Positions 35,301 through 42,934 of a DNA stretch of 64,000 nucleotides are shown here, one piece after another. Source of the DNA: Blastocatellia bacterium (GTDB lineage Bacteria > Acidobacteriota > Blastocatellia > Chloracidobacteriales > JADJPF01). The stretch's first letter is position 1, and each line of letters begins with the position of its first letter. The notes beneath the pieces are model-generated. The model ran no database searches and was not told where the DNA came from. It was given only the letters and a program-made list of their open reading frames with translations. The position numbers and the translations under genes are program-made. Location of the stretch: positions 248,001 through 312,000 of the forward strand of contig JADJPF010000003.1 in the NCBI GenBank assembly GCA_016713405.1. The letters are read 5' to 3'.

Positions 35301-36353
35301 TCCAACCCAAAGTATTCCTTCTCTATCTTGAAAAACTGACCAAATTTCATCACTACTTAAATTAGCACCAGAAAGTTTATCATCTGTAAATAAAGTAAAA
35401 TCAGCGGTTTTAGGATCAAATCTAAAAAGCCCTAAAGTTGTAGTAGCAACCCAAAGCTTACCCCAAAGATCTTCACAAATTGAATAAATATCGTTGCCAT
35501 CAGTGCTACTAGATGAATTAACTTCGTTTAAGTAAGCAGTAAAAGAGTTTGTAATAGGGTCAAATTTATTAAGTCCTCCTCCATAAGTACCAACCCAGAG
35601 ATTTCCATTGTTATCTAGATAAAGCGACAAAATGTCATCTGCACTAAGGTTTCCAGTTTTTTTTGGATCACTAAGATAACGAGTAAAATTATTAGTTTTA
35701 GGGTCAAGTTTATTAAGACCTTCTTCTGTTCCAACCCAAAGATTTCCTTCTTTATCTTCACAAATAGCTGTAACAAGATCATTACTTATACTTGTTGGAA
35801 GTTTTTCATCATAAAGATAAGATGTAAACTTATTAGCCTTTGCATCATACCTATTTAAGCCTTTAGATGTTCCAATCCAATATATTCCAACTTTATCCTG
35901 ATAGATTGCACTAATACGGTTATTAGTCAAACTATTAGAATTATTGGAGTTATGCTTATAAACCGTAAAATTATCCGTTTTTGGATTATATTTTGTTAAT
36001 CCTTCAGATGTTGCTACCCAAAGAGTTTCTTCTCTATCTACATAAATTTTTAGAATTTCACCACTAGGTAAAGAATAAGGATCTTTTCCATCAGGACGGT
36101 AAATTGTAAAGTTGTAACCATCAAATTTATTAAGGCCGTCCTCTGTACCAAACCACATAAAACCCTGTTTATCTTGATTAATAGTTGAAACAACGTTGTG
36201 GGATAAACCCTGGTCTATTTGGTAATTTGTAAATTTGACATTTGCTTGTTGGCTATAAGCTAGATGAACAGAGAATAACGTAATACAAAAACCTATTAGC
36301 AAAAATACCGGAGTATTATGTTTAGTTAAAGTTTTGTTACTAAAGTTAACCAT
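32388..36353 (-). CDS. Two-component propeller hybrid histidine kinase
   Basis: 1321 residues. Signal/anchor segment (about 15-35, FLLIGFCITLFSVHLAYS). Then a periplasmic sensor of about 13 Reg_prop-type beta-propeller repeats recognisable as (N/G)-x-LW-(V/I)-G-T-x-x-G-L-(N/T)-(K/R)-(F/Y)-(D/N) spaced by about 50 residues (about 45-690). Next, a Y_Y_Y domain (about 740-800, YAYKLIGLNETWRMVDNRNYISYTNLAPGDY) and a membrane helix. The kinase has HisKA NMSHELRTPLNAILGF, HATPase LANAVKFTS and GTGLGLFISRNLV. A receiver follows (DDRAENRTVL, LIWMDIRMKVLDGYSATRKI), then a C-terminal helical domain of about 80 residues. Reg_prop hybrids often sense polysaccharides in other bacteria, but the ligand here is unknown. 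Confidence 0.93.
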   Translation of the reverse strand: MVNFSNKTLTKHNTPVFLLIGFCITLFSVHLAYSQQANVKFTNYQIDQGLSHNVVSTINQDKQGFMWFGTEDGLNKFDGYNFTIYRPDGKDPYSLPSGEILKIYVDREETLWVATSEGLTKYNPKTDNFTVYKHNSNNSNSLTNNRISAIYQDKVGIYWIGTSKGLNRYDAKANKFTSYLYDEKLPTSISNDLVTAICEDKEGNLWVGTEEGLNKLDPKTNNFTRYLSDPKKTGNLSADDILSLYLDNNGNLWVGTYGGGLNKFDPITNSFTAYLNEVNSSSSTDGNDIYSICEDLWGKLWVATTTLGLFRFDPKTADFTLFTDDKLSGANLSSDEIWSVFQDREGILWVGTNNGVNKADLNRQKFTTIFKDPRFPNSLSHNTIYAFCEDSKGNLWVGTGGGGLNRYDAKTKTFKHYMYNKNSNSSLSHNTVYSIYEDQKKILWVGTHDGTLHQYDPKIDGFKRKTLSDNGLGPICQSSSGIFWIGSMKGLIKYDTKTEETKTYLNDPKNPNSLSRNAIFSMLVDSDDNIWIGTQGGGLNKFDPKTEAFTIYKYDPKNPTNKSVNANTIMSIHEDKQKRLWIATYGGGLNCFDLKSNSFKYYKKEQGLADNAILGLLEDSQGNLWLSTSSRGLIKFNPVKETFASYGPSDGLQGYSYNSGAYYKSKSGEMFFGGVDGFSRFFPEQIESTKYVPRIIITNFKIFDKPSPKAALLLAQNLESNEVFELSHKENYFSFEFAALSYSDPEKNSYAYKLIGLNETWRMVDNRNYISYTNLAPGDYIFKVKGANSDGIWNEQGVSVKVRIVAPPWQRWWAYCLYFGTFSVICFTAIRARNKRLRIKQELLENQLRANAAEIANQAKSAFLANMSHELRTPLNAILGFTQIILRKHPFEKQEGEYLKTILRSGEHLLSLINDVLSISKIESGKVELQKTTFNLHNLLSDITSIFTSHSTGKGLEFECKIPANLPQQVQGDEKKLKQVLINLLANAVKFTSVGKITLTVRYSDSRVFFQVQDTGTGISKEEINKLFGAFVQTSSGQQSKEGTGLGLFISRNLVQLMGGDITVVSEEGRGSVFAFDIELPQINESSQIVGSEEDNIIGLAEGEAKHRILVVDDRAENRTVLSTFLTSLGFEVRQATNGQEAIEIWQSWHPKLIWMDIRMKVLDGYSATRKIRELENNSKSTVIIAMTASAFEQDHAGIYNVGCDDIVTKPYLEKTIFQKLKQHLGVKFSYKVLETKTEQKSNKEISSFEIVALLENVPTKVLNRLHKAALQGRLTLAEEIIEDIGKDNKDLKNHLQNMIKNYQVEALLQMIDKLTNKVSK

Positions 36354-36625
36354 AAGACTAGTAAGCAGTTATAAGATAAAAATAGAGATAAAAAATTAGC
36401 TAATTATCCCTTAATAATTAGCTATCTGCAACTAACTTAACAGGTAGTTAAGTTTATTTTGGCGATAAAATAAGCTATTTAGCGATAAAAAAAACCATTT
36501 GTAGATTTTTGCTTATTTTATGTAAAAATTTCCTAATAATGTAGCTTATTAACTAACACAAAATATCTTTAGATTTATGCAAAAAAGTTAACTGGGTTTG
36601 AGGAGCGTAGCTTAAAGGCAAAATC

Positions 36626-36796
36626 TTACGGTTTAGGAATAATGCCAGTAGTAGATAAAGATTCTTGCAAGATGCCTACGCCCTCATAGTTATAATGCTT
36701 AGGTGTTTTAGATAAAATAAATAAACGTTTAGGCTTATTAGCAGCAGAAATACTTTTATAAAATTCGGAGGTTTTTATTTGCTCTCTAATATCCAT
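36626..36796 (-). CDS. Possible small ORF or gene remnant
   Basis: 56 codons from ATG 36796, starting MDIREQIKTSEFYKSISAAN, then KPKRLFILSKTPKHYNYEGV, and ending IIPKP at a TAA (36626-36628). The same frame continues sensibly after the stop (DFAFKLRSSNPVNFF), so this could be the decayed front of a longer gene. The sequence looks protein-like (balanced composition, HYNYEGVGIL) but I recognise no family. AGG lies 6 nt before the ATG. Real function uncertain. Confidence 0.35.
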   Translation of the reverse strand: MDIREQIKTSEFYKSISAANKPKRLFILSKTPKHYNYEGVGILQESLSTTGIIPKP

Positions 36797-37082
36797 AAAA
36801 CCTAGAAAAATACTTAAATGTTCTTAAGCTTTGCCAAAATATAATAAATAACTACTGCTAGATTATGTGTCTAGCTTTGCAGGAGAAGAAACTTAAAAAT
36901 TGGCAATTATAAGCTTGTATTTTGATAATAAGTGTTTGAAAGGTATATTGGCAGATTGTTAATAAAAATTGTTTGGAAAAATAAATGTTCTGCTGCTAAT
37001 AAATTTTACTTAAAATTACACAAGTAATGTAAACGTAATAACTAAGATTCCCAATTTTTGGATCATATTCCGTTGTATCTTG

Positions 37083-37110
37083 ACCTGCTAAGTCAAATTA
37101 GCAGGTTTTT
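37083..37110 (+). terminator. Orphan intrinsic terminator
   Basis: Stem ACCTGCTAA / TTAGCAGGT with a 6-nt loop and a TTTTTATTT tail. No annotated plus-strand gene precedes it, so it may end a short non-coding transcript or be a relic. Confidence 0.6.
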
Positions 37111-37127
37111 TATTTGGTTAAATTAAG

Positions 37128-37375
37128 TACGCTGTAAACTAAATATTCTAATATTTTAATCTTAAGCCCCAGTTGGCAACAGATACGTAGCGTAGGGCTT
37201 CGACTCTACGTATAATAACGCAATGCCCCTAAAAACCCCAACGGGGCGATAGAGTTTTTTAATGTTAAGAAACAACTCTGTCGCCCCGCTTGGGCTTTTG
37301 GGAATACCTGATTATTATACCTAGGGTTGAAATCCTAGGCTACCTATCTTTCGTCCCGTTGGGGCTTTAAGAGAT
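37128..37375. repeat. Palindrome-rich intergenic repeat element, copy A
   Basis: The left edge (about 37128-37170, TACGCTGTAAACTAAATATT... then TTTTAATCTTAAGCCCC) is the reverse complement of the right edge of the element at 50412-50938, with few differences. Inside are nested palindromes: CCAACGGGGCGATAGAG...CTCTGTCGCCCCGCTTGG around TTTAATGTTAAGAAACAA, and CCTAGGGTTGAAATCCTAGG, followed by TTTCGTCCCGTTGGGGCTTTAAG. The same building blocks recur in copy B. Confidence 0.75.
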
Positions 37376-37645
37376 AAAAAGCCAAAAAACTTTGTTGACA
37401 GTGCATTAATTAAATTCTATTTTGGTTTTTGTCTCTCTCCATTTGTCATAAAATTTTCTACTTTTAACTTATTTTTATTTATAAAAATGCTTTAGCTGCA
37501 TAACCAAATGTTAGGCAATTTCTAAATTTTATAAAAGGTTATTACTAGTGTTTCTACTTTTTTAAGTAGTGTTTTAGCTATTTTATTTTCTTAAAAAGTA
37601 GCCATTAACTAATCAAAACAGAAAGGGTTATCAATCAGAAGTGGC

Positions 37646-37673
37646 TTGACAGAAAAAATCCATGCCATATACT
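37646..37673 (+). promoter_or_regulatory. Promoter of tRNA-Pro
   Basis: Perfect -35 TTGACA (37646-37651), 16-bp spacer, -10 TATACT (37668-37673). The -10 ends 43 bp before the tRNA. Confidence 0.75.
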
Positions 37674-37716
37674 TTGGAAGAAAGCGGCTTCTAATTTTTA
37701 TCAATCACAATTTATC

Positions 37717-37790
37717 CGGGGCGTGGCTCAGTCTGGTAGAGCGCACGGTTCGGGACCGTGAGGTCGGTGGTTCAAATCCACTCGCCCCGA
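37717..37790 (+). tRNA. tRNA-Pro (anticodon CGG)
   Basis: Full cloverleaf. Acceptor CGGGGCG / CGCCCCG, D arm GGCTCAGTCTGGTAGAGC, anticodon stem CACGG/CCGTG with loop TTCGGGA (anticodon CGG at 37751-37753), and T arm GGTGGTTCAAATCCACT. Discriminator A at 37790. CCA is not encoded. Confidence 0.96.
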
Positions 37791-37858
37791 CTTAGTCCGG
37801 CTTCATTATTATTTTATATTACAGCGGATAGCTTAAAATTAATTACTTAATAATATTT

Positions 37859-38134
37859 ATGCATTTAGCCCGTTATTTTCTCATTACTGGCAAAGTTCAA
37901 GGGGTGGGATACCGTTATTTTGCAATGCGTGCGGCTAATCAATATCAGATCTCTGGATATGTACGTAATTTAGCTTCTGGACAAGTAGAAATTGTAGCTG
38001 AAGGCCAGCGTGAGGCAATGGAAAGTTTTAAGAAAGAGCTAGCCATTGGGCCTTATCATGCAGAAGTGATTCAAATAGAGGAAAAGATTTTAGAAAATAC
38101 AGGACGCTTTCAAGGTTTTCGTATTGAATACTAG
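37859..38134 (+). CDS. acyP: Acylphosphatase
   Basis: 91 residues, exact family size. ITGKVQGVGYRYFAMRAANQ holds the phosphate-cradle loop (QGVGYR) with the catalytic Arg, and ISGYVRNLASGQVEIVAEG holds the catalytic Asn (VRN). It hydrolyses acyl-phosphates in the cytoplasm. Followed 48 bp later by the double PilZ gene. Confidence 0.95.
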   Translation: MHLARYFLITGKVQGVGYRYFAMRAANQYQISGYVRNLASGQVEIVAEGQREAMESFKKELAIGPYHAEVIQIEEKILENTGRFQGFRIEY

Positions 38135-38182
38135 TAGCTAAGAGAAATTAATTTTTTTTGGGTATTAATAATAGTTAATCCT

Positions 38183-38980
38183 ATGCAAGAAAAACGTTCC
38201 CGTCCCCGTTTAAAGGTTTCTATGCCTGTTCAAGTCATTGGGCGTACTATTGATGGAGAAAAATTCCGTGAACTCTGTCAAACACAAGACGCTTCTGCCT
38301 TTGGACTTTGTTTAGTTTTAGAAGCAATTGTGCCACGTGGAACAATATTATTTTTAAGTATGCAAATGCCACGTCGGTTGCGTCTTTATGATTTAGCTAA
38401 AGATGTTTATCAAATTTATGCGCAAGTCCAACGAGTTCATATGTTAACAGAAGGTGGTTGTGAGGTTGGACTGTCTTTTATAGGTAAAAATCCTCCTTCA
38501 GGATATGAAAATTATCAAAGTGCAGAATTTTTTAATACAGAAATAAAAAGAACTACTGGAACCTACAAACCTGTCACCACAACACAAGTAAATGCAAATA
38601 ATCCTACTAGTCACTCAGTTACAAACACAACTACAGGAACCAATGAAGTGGCAAAACCTCCTAACACAAATAATAGTGCTTGGGAACGTCCTGGCCGAAG
38701 AGATGCACGTCATAATATCCCAATAGATGTTATGATTGATTTTTTAGACATTAACAGTAGTATAATTAGGCAAGAACCAGGCTTAGTTACTAATATTAGT
38801 CGTGGTGGGGCCTGTGTGATGGCTGCAACAGAAGCACAAATTGGTAGCAAAGTCCGAGTTTCTATGATGAGAGAAAATTTTATTGTCTTGAGTTGTGTTA
38901 AAGCTATTACTACTAGTCAAGGCGGTGTATGTAATTTACATTTAGAATTTATTGATAAATGTTGGATGGGAGGCGGTTAA
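38183..38980 (+). CDS. Protein with two PilZ-like domains
   Basis: 265 residues. First PilZ-like domain 1-115 (EKRSRPRLKVSMPVQVIG...CQTQDASAFGLCLVLE...GCEVGLSFIG). A T/N/P-rich linker spans about 130-170. The second is about 172-263 (RRDARHNIPIDVMIDFL...LVTNISRGGACVMAATE...NLHLEFID), with RxxxR and NxSRGG close to the c-di-GMP-binding consensus. The first lacks the full DxSxxG pattern (DASAFG), so only the second may bind ligand. Role unknown; stops 5 bp before the apt start. Confidence 0.75.
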   Translation: MQEKRSRPRLKVSMPVQVIGRTIDGEKFRELCQTQDASAFGLCLVLEAIVPRGTILFLSMQMPRRLRLYDLAKDVYQIYAQVQRVHMLTEGGCEVGLSFIGKNPPSGYENYQSAEFFNTEIKRTTGTYKPVTTTQVNANNPTSHSVTNTTTGTNEVAKPPNTNNSAWERPGRRDARHNIPIDVMIDFLDINSSIIRQEPGLVTNISRGGACVMAATEAQIGSKVRVSMMRENFIVLSCVKAITTSQGGVCNLHLEFIDKCWMGGG

Positions 38981-38985
38981 CGCAA

Positions 38986-39507
38986 ATGGAAGAATTAAAA
39001 AAATTGATTCGGGAAGTACCCGATTTTCCTAAACCAGGAATCTTGTTTTATGATATTACTACTTTACTGAAAAATGCTAAGGGGTTAAAGACAGTTATTA
39101 ACCGAATGAGCGAAGCTTTTGCAGGAGAAAAAATAGACACTGTAGTTGGAATTGAGGCACGAGGTTTTATTTTTGCTCCAGCACTTGCCTATCATATTGG
39201 CGCAGGCTTTGTTCCTGTACGTAAACCAAGAAAATTACCTGCTTCCACAGAATCAATTAGTTATGAATTAGAATATGGTACTGATACTTTAGAAATACAT
39301 CGTGATGCAGTAGGCCAGGGTCATAGGGTTTTAATTGCTGATGATTTACTAGCGACTGGTGGAACGGCTAAAGCAGTAGTTGATTTAGTTGAAAAATTAG
39401 GTGGTCAAGTGGTTGGATTAACTTTTGTTATAGAGTTAGATTTCCTTCAAGGCAGGGAAAAACTAGCTAATCATAATGTATATTCCTTACTACAATATCA
39501 GTCATAA
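38986..39507 (+). CDS. apt: Adenine phosphoribosyltransferase
   Basis: 173 residues from ATG 38986, chosen because MEELKKLIREVPDFPKPGI is the normal Apt start; the frame is open 27 bp further up inside the PilZ gene. VVGIEARGFIFAPALAYHIGAGFVPVRKPRKLP and the PRPP loop VLIADDLLATGGTAKAVVDLV are diagnostic. Salvages adenine to AMP. AGGCGG before the start may act as RBS. Followed by tRNA-Arg. Confidence 0.95.
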   Translation: MEELKKLIREVPDFPKPGILFYDITTLLKNAKGLKTVINRMSEAFAGEKIDTVVGIEARGFIFAPALAYHIGAGFVPVRKPRKLPASTESISYELEYGTDTLEIHRDAVGQGHRVLIADDLLATGGTAKAVVDLVEKLGGQVVGLTFVIELDFLQGREKLANHNVYSLLQYQS

Positions 39508-39569
39508 GTATTGTTTATTATTAGAAAGATTTGTCAACGTTTAAGGCTCAACTAATTTTAAAGAGTCTT

Positions 39570-39643
39570 GCTCTCGTAGCTCAAATGGATAGAGCAACGC
39601 CCTCCTAAGGCGTAGGTTGCGCGTTCAAGTCGCGCCGAGGGCA
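39570..39643 (+). tRNA. tRNA-Arg (anticodon CCT)
   Basis: Acceptor GCTCTCG / CGAGGGC (one T-G pair), D arm AGCTCAAATGGATAGAGC, anticodon stem ACGCC/GGCGT with loop CTCCTAA (anticodon CCT at 39604-39606), T arm GCGCGTTCAAGTCGCGC. Discriminator A; CCA not encoded. Reads AGG codons. Confidence 0.95.
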
Positions 39644-39756
39644 TAAATTATTATTTAATCTAAATATATTGGGCTGTAACAATCACACCTTTTTTGTTAT
39701 GGTTTTTTATCCTTTTGATTAGTTACTATAAATTAGTTAATTCTAGGGGGATTCTT

Positions 39757-40092
39757 TTGGACGTAAAGCTATTTACTGAGCTAAAAAATTTTTCTCCAGA
39801 AAAAATGGTAAAAGTAAATCTTTTTGAAACAGAAAACTTTTTCTGTGATATATATTGTTTTGAACCAGGACAACAACAAAAATTGCACACCCATAATGGG
39901 GCAGATAAAGTTTATTTTGTTTTAGAAGGTGAAGGGAAATTTTTTGTTGGAACAGAAGAAAAAATCTTAGACCAAGGTAATGCGATTTTAGCCGCTTCAG
40001 GTTTTGTGCATGGAGTAGAAAATATTTCTCAAAATAAATTAGTATTGTTAGTTTTTATGTCTCCTAACCCAAATGTAAAAACTGCTGTTTAA
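39757..40092 (+). CDS. Cupin-domain protein
   Basis: 111 residues if translation starts at TTG 39757, which has AGGGGG 6 nt upstream; another TTG at 39694 would add 21 hydrophobic residues (FFILLISYY) that look like untranslated AT-rich DNA. The cupin core has CFEPGQQQKLHTHNGADKVYFVLEGEGKFFVG and AILAASGFVHGVENIS, with metal-type His residues at HTH and in GFVHG. Small mono-cupins bind metals or small ligands; no reaction can be named. Confidence 0.8.
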   Translation: MDVKLFTELKNFSPEKMVKVNLFETENFFCDIYCFEPGQQQKLHTHNGADKVYFVLEGEGKFFVGTEEKILDQGNAILAASGFVHGVENISQNKLVLLVFMSPNPNVKTAV

Positions 40093-40136
40093 TTGTTGAG
40101 CCACTTTTATTAAAGTTTTTGGTATTTATTTAGCTT

Positions 40137-41267
40137 ATGGAACAAACAACCAAAGAACAATTACGGGCAATGTTTTCTATAAAACCCCCCGAACCACAAC
40201 CAGCAAAAGTTGCTCCGGTATTAAATCCAATGGAAACTATCCCTATTATTAATCTTTTAGAAATGGATTTAAGTAATATTGCGGATATTTCCCAGGAAGA
40301 AGAAGCCAAAGATTATACTTTTGGTTATGGAGAACAATTAAAAAGCTTAAGATATGGTGGAGATAGTAAAGACCCAAAAACACGAACTGATTTAGCAAAA
40401 GTAAAAAAAAGAGATGGCGAAATTATTGATAATAAATATCTGATTCTAGGCTCTTTAGGGGCCGGAGGTGCTTCAGAAGTTTACCTTGCCCAACGTCTTT
40501 TAATTGGTGATAAAGTTGCACTAAAACTACTTCGTAGTAGTTATGCTAGAGATCCTGACACTGCAAAACGATTTCATTTAGAAGCTGTTACAACAGCTAC
40601 TATTAAACACCCTAATATAATTACTATACACGATTTTGATTTTACTGATGAAGGTACTCCATATATAGTAATGTAGTTACTTAGAGGAGAAACCTTATTA
40701 GGTGAACAGCAAAAAGTAGGCGCAATTTCTATTCGACGGGCAATACAAATAGTTACCCCAATTTGTCACGCGCTTAATGTGGCGCATTCACAAGGCATTA
40801 TTCATCGAGACTTAAAGCCTGCCAACATAGTTTTACATCGTACAGACGATAACAACGAGGTAATGAAATTAATAGACTTTGGAATAGCAAAACAAGTAAT
40901 AGAAAATGATTTTGATGAAATGAAAACCCTTCCGGGCTTAGTTGTTGGAACGCCTGCTTATATGTCGCCAGAACGTTGTATGGAAGAGCCATATGATCAC
41001 AGAACAGATATTTATAATTTAGGCTTAATTTTTTATGAATTGACTGCTGGACAACATCCTTTTCAAGCTAAAACTATGATGGCAATGATGGCAAGGCAAA
41101 TTTCTGATAAACCTCGACCATTGCATGAATTAGTACCTAATCTTCCTTCTGCCTTAGAAGATGTAATCTTTAAAGCTCTAGCCAAAGCTCCTAAAGAACG
41201 TTATGCAACAGCACTTGAATTTGCAGAAGCCTTAAACAATGCTTTTTATACATCTTCCATGACTTAA
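40137..41267 (+). pseudogene. Serine/threonine protein kinase interrupted by an in-frame TAG
   Basis: 376 codons in one frame, broken only by TAG at 40674-40676. N-terminal about 100 residues are unordered. The kinase domain has the glycine loop LGSLGAGGASEVYLA, VALKLL (catalytic Lys), then YIVM-stop-LLRGETLLGEQ where kinases have VMEyL, so GAG to TAG is the simplest change. Downstream are HSQGIIHRDLKPANIVL, MKLIDFGIAK (DFG), VVGTPAYMSPER (APE-like) and DHRTDIYNLGLIFYELTAGQHPF. There is no membrane or sensor domain after the kinase. Without readthrough it would give a 179-residue fragment lacking the catalytic loop. Confidence 0.85.
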
Positions 41268-41270
41268 ATT

Positions 41271-41612
41271 TTAGCTTGGGGAGTCTTTAACATACCAATC
41301 TTCGTGTAGCGACCACCCAGAGCAAAATAAACAAGCCGTCCACCGCCATTGATGATAACAGCCCGGACAAAGCCCGCGAGTATCAAAAGTATTCCAGCCA
41401 GTACCACAACCATTAGAAAAATATTCAGGATGTCCGCTACTGATGCAATACCAGCGGCTAGAGGCTTTTGGCTGCCAACTACATAATGGGCAACGAATAC
41501 GTATAAAATCTGGCTCTTCTTCTTTTTGCTCTGGCTTTTTTTCTTTTACCTCATCTGGAAGATCGCTTTTTTGCAGTAGAAATAAGCTTATTTCTTGGCT
41601 GTTAGTTTCCAT
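41271..41612 (-). CDS. Zinc-ribbon protein of unknown function
   Basis: 113 residues. An acidic/lysine-rich front is followed by a Cys-rich core: IRCPLCSWQPKASSRWYC, GCGTGWNTFDTRGLCPGCYHQWRWTACLFC, then SLHEDWYVKD. The four CxxC-type pairs suggest two zinc ribbons. I know this arrangement as a conserved uncharacterised family. It is convergent with the kinase gene, 3 bp between stops, and 17 bp downstream of yajQ on the same strand. Confidence 0.75.
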   Translation of the reverse strand: METNSQEISLFLLQKSDLPDEVKEKKPEQKEEEPDFIRIRCPLCSWQPKASSRWYCISSGHPEYFSNGCGTGWNTFDTRGLCPGCYHQWRWTACLFCSGWSLHEDWYVKDSPS

Positions 41613-41629
41613 AAATACTTATAATATAG

Positions 41630-42133
41630 CTAGTTAGATCTATAGTTAGTAAATTCCATATGAATGCCAAAATCTTTTTCTTTAAGCAGTTTAATTACTT
41701 CTTGCAAAATATCTCGATCACGACCAGCAACCCTAACAATATCAGCATTGATTGAGGCTTGAACTTTTAACTTACTATCTTTGATATATTTAACTATTTC
41801 TTTGGCTTTTTCTGTTGGAATCCCCTGTTGCAAATCAATTTTTTGGCGGACAGTGCTTCCCGCTGCTGGCTCAATTTTGCCATAAGTTAACCCTTTTAAC
41901 GGTACACCACGCTTAATTAATCTTTGCTGGAAAACGTCGTTAAGACTATTTAGCTTAAAATCATCATCGGATAGTAAAGTTACGGTGTTATCTTTTTCTT
42001 CTAAAGTAATATCGCTTTTACTTCCCTTAAAGTCAAACCGTTGTTTAACTTCTTTCATTGTTTGATTTATAGCGTTAGTTACTTCGGTTAAGTCGATTTT
42101 TGAAACAATATCAAAAGTATTTTGCTGGGACAT
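41630..42133 (-). CDS. yajQ: YajQ family nucleotide-binding protein
   Basis: 167 residues: NTFDIVSKIDLTEVTNAINQ at the start, RFDFKGSKSDITLEEKDNTVTLLSDDDFKL, RGVPLKGLTYG and VRVAGRDRDILQEVIKLLKEKDFGIHMEFTNYR. This is the full YajQ (DUF520) fold. Family members bind nucleic acids or c-di-GMP; the exact role in this organism is unknown, though the window is rich in PilZ and HD-GYP genes. Adjacent to tatD (21 bp). Confidence 0.93.
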   Translation of the reverse strand: MSQQNTFDIVSKIDLTEVTNAINQTMKEVKQRFDFKGSKSDITLEEKDNTVTLLSDDDFKLNSLNDVFQQRLIKRGVPLKGLTYGKIEPAAGSTVRQKIDLQQGIPTEKAKEIVKYIKDSKLKVQASINADIVRVAGRDRDILQEVIKLLKEKDFGIHMEFTNYRSN

Positions 42134-42154
42134 AAAACATTATCCTTGTTGGGA

Positions 42155-42931
42155 TTATAAATTAAAAAAATTACGAAAATTAGTGCTAGTAATTTCTCCT
42201 AGCTCTTCAGTGGTTTTGCTATGGAGTTCTGCTAGGCGTTTAGCAGTTTCTTTGACCCATGCTGGTTCATTGCGTTTGCCTCGAAAAGGCTCTGGTGCTA
42301 AATATGGGCAATCAGTTTCAATCAACAGGCTATCAAGTGGCAACCGTGCAGCAGTTTCCCTTAACTCTTTAGATTTCTTAAAAGTAATTACTCCAGAAAA
42401 AGAAATTAAAAAACCCATATCTACTGCTGCTTTTGCTAGTTCATAACTTCCTGTAAAGCAATGAAAAATGCCTCTTAGCCCAGTGTCTAGCCAATATTCT
42501 TTAAGGATTTGTATAGTATCTTCCTCAGCATCGCGCGTATGAATAATTACTGGAAGTTGTCTTTCTTTAGCTAGCTTAAGTTGTTGAATAAAAGCATTTT
42601 GTTGAACTTCACGCGGGCTATTATCATAATAATAATCTAGCCCAATTTCCCCCCAACCAATTACTTTTGGGTGGCGAGAAAGTGCAACTAGCTTATTTTC
42701 TAGCTCTTTATCTAGTAGTGAAGCATCATGAGGATGTACACCAACGGTTGTATAAATAAAGGGATATTGATCTGCTAATTGTTGGGCGATTTTATGCGAA
42801 TCTTTTAAGATATCACCATTGCCAACCGCAACAATTATGTCTATGCCTGCTTCTTGAGCGCGTTGGAGCATTTCTTGACGGTCTTCATCATAACTATAAA
42901 AATCAATATGTGCGTGTGAATCAATAAACAT
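42155..42931 (-). CDS. tatD: TatD family metal-dependent hydrolase/DNase
   Basis: 258 residues. FIDSHAHIDF with the HxH metal pair, VGVHPHDA, GWGEIGLDYYYD with the catalytic Glu, PVIIHTRDAEED, GIFHCFTGSYELAKAAVDMGF and LLIETDCPYLAPEPFRGKRNEPAWV. Magnesium-dependent 3'-5' exonuclease family also linked to RNA and DNA quality control. The start codon is 3 bp from the metG stop, a common pairing (metG-tatD). Confidence 0.95.
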   Translation of the reverse strand: MFIDSHAHIDFYSYDEDRQEMLQRAQEAGIDIIVAVGNGDILKDSHKIAQQLADQYPFIYTTVGVHPHDASLLDKELENKLVALSRHPKVIGWGEIGLDYYYDNSPREVQQNAFIQQLKLAKERQLPVIIHTRDAEEDTIQILKEYWLDTGLRGIFHCFTGSYELAKAAVDMGFLISFSGVITFKKSKELRETAARLPLDSLLIETDCPYLAPEPFRGKRNEPAWVKETAKRLAELHSKTTEELGEITSTNFRNFFNL

Positions 42932-42934
42932 TAC

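Larger units (their letters stand above)
36354..37716. other. 1.36-kb region without confident genes
   Basis: Contents: AT-rich spacer with short inverted repeats around 36400-36510; the possible small ORF at 36626-36796; a good intrinsic-terminator hairpin at 37083-37110 with no clear gene feeding it; a palindromic repeat element at 37128-37375 related to one at 50412-50938; a TTGACA-17-TATTTT promoter-like pair (37395-37423); and the tRNA-Pro promoter at 37646-37673. Confidence 0.7.

Noticed and set aside
37395..37423. TTGACA-17-TATTTT promoter near the repeat element
   Set aside because: A second, better-placed promoter (37646-37673) serves the tRNA; with no gene or transcript start nearby I left it out of the feature list.
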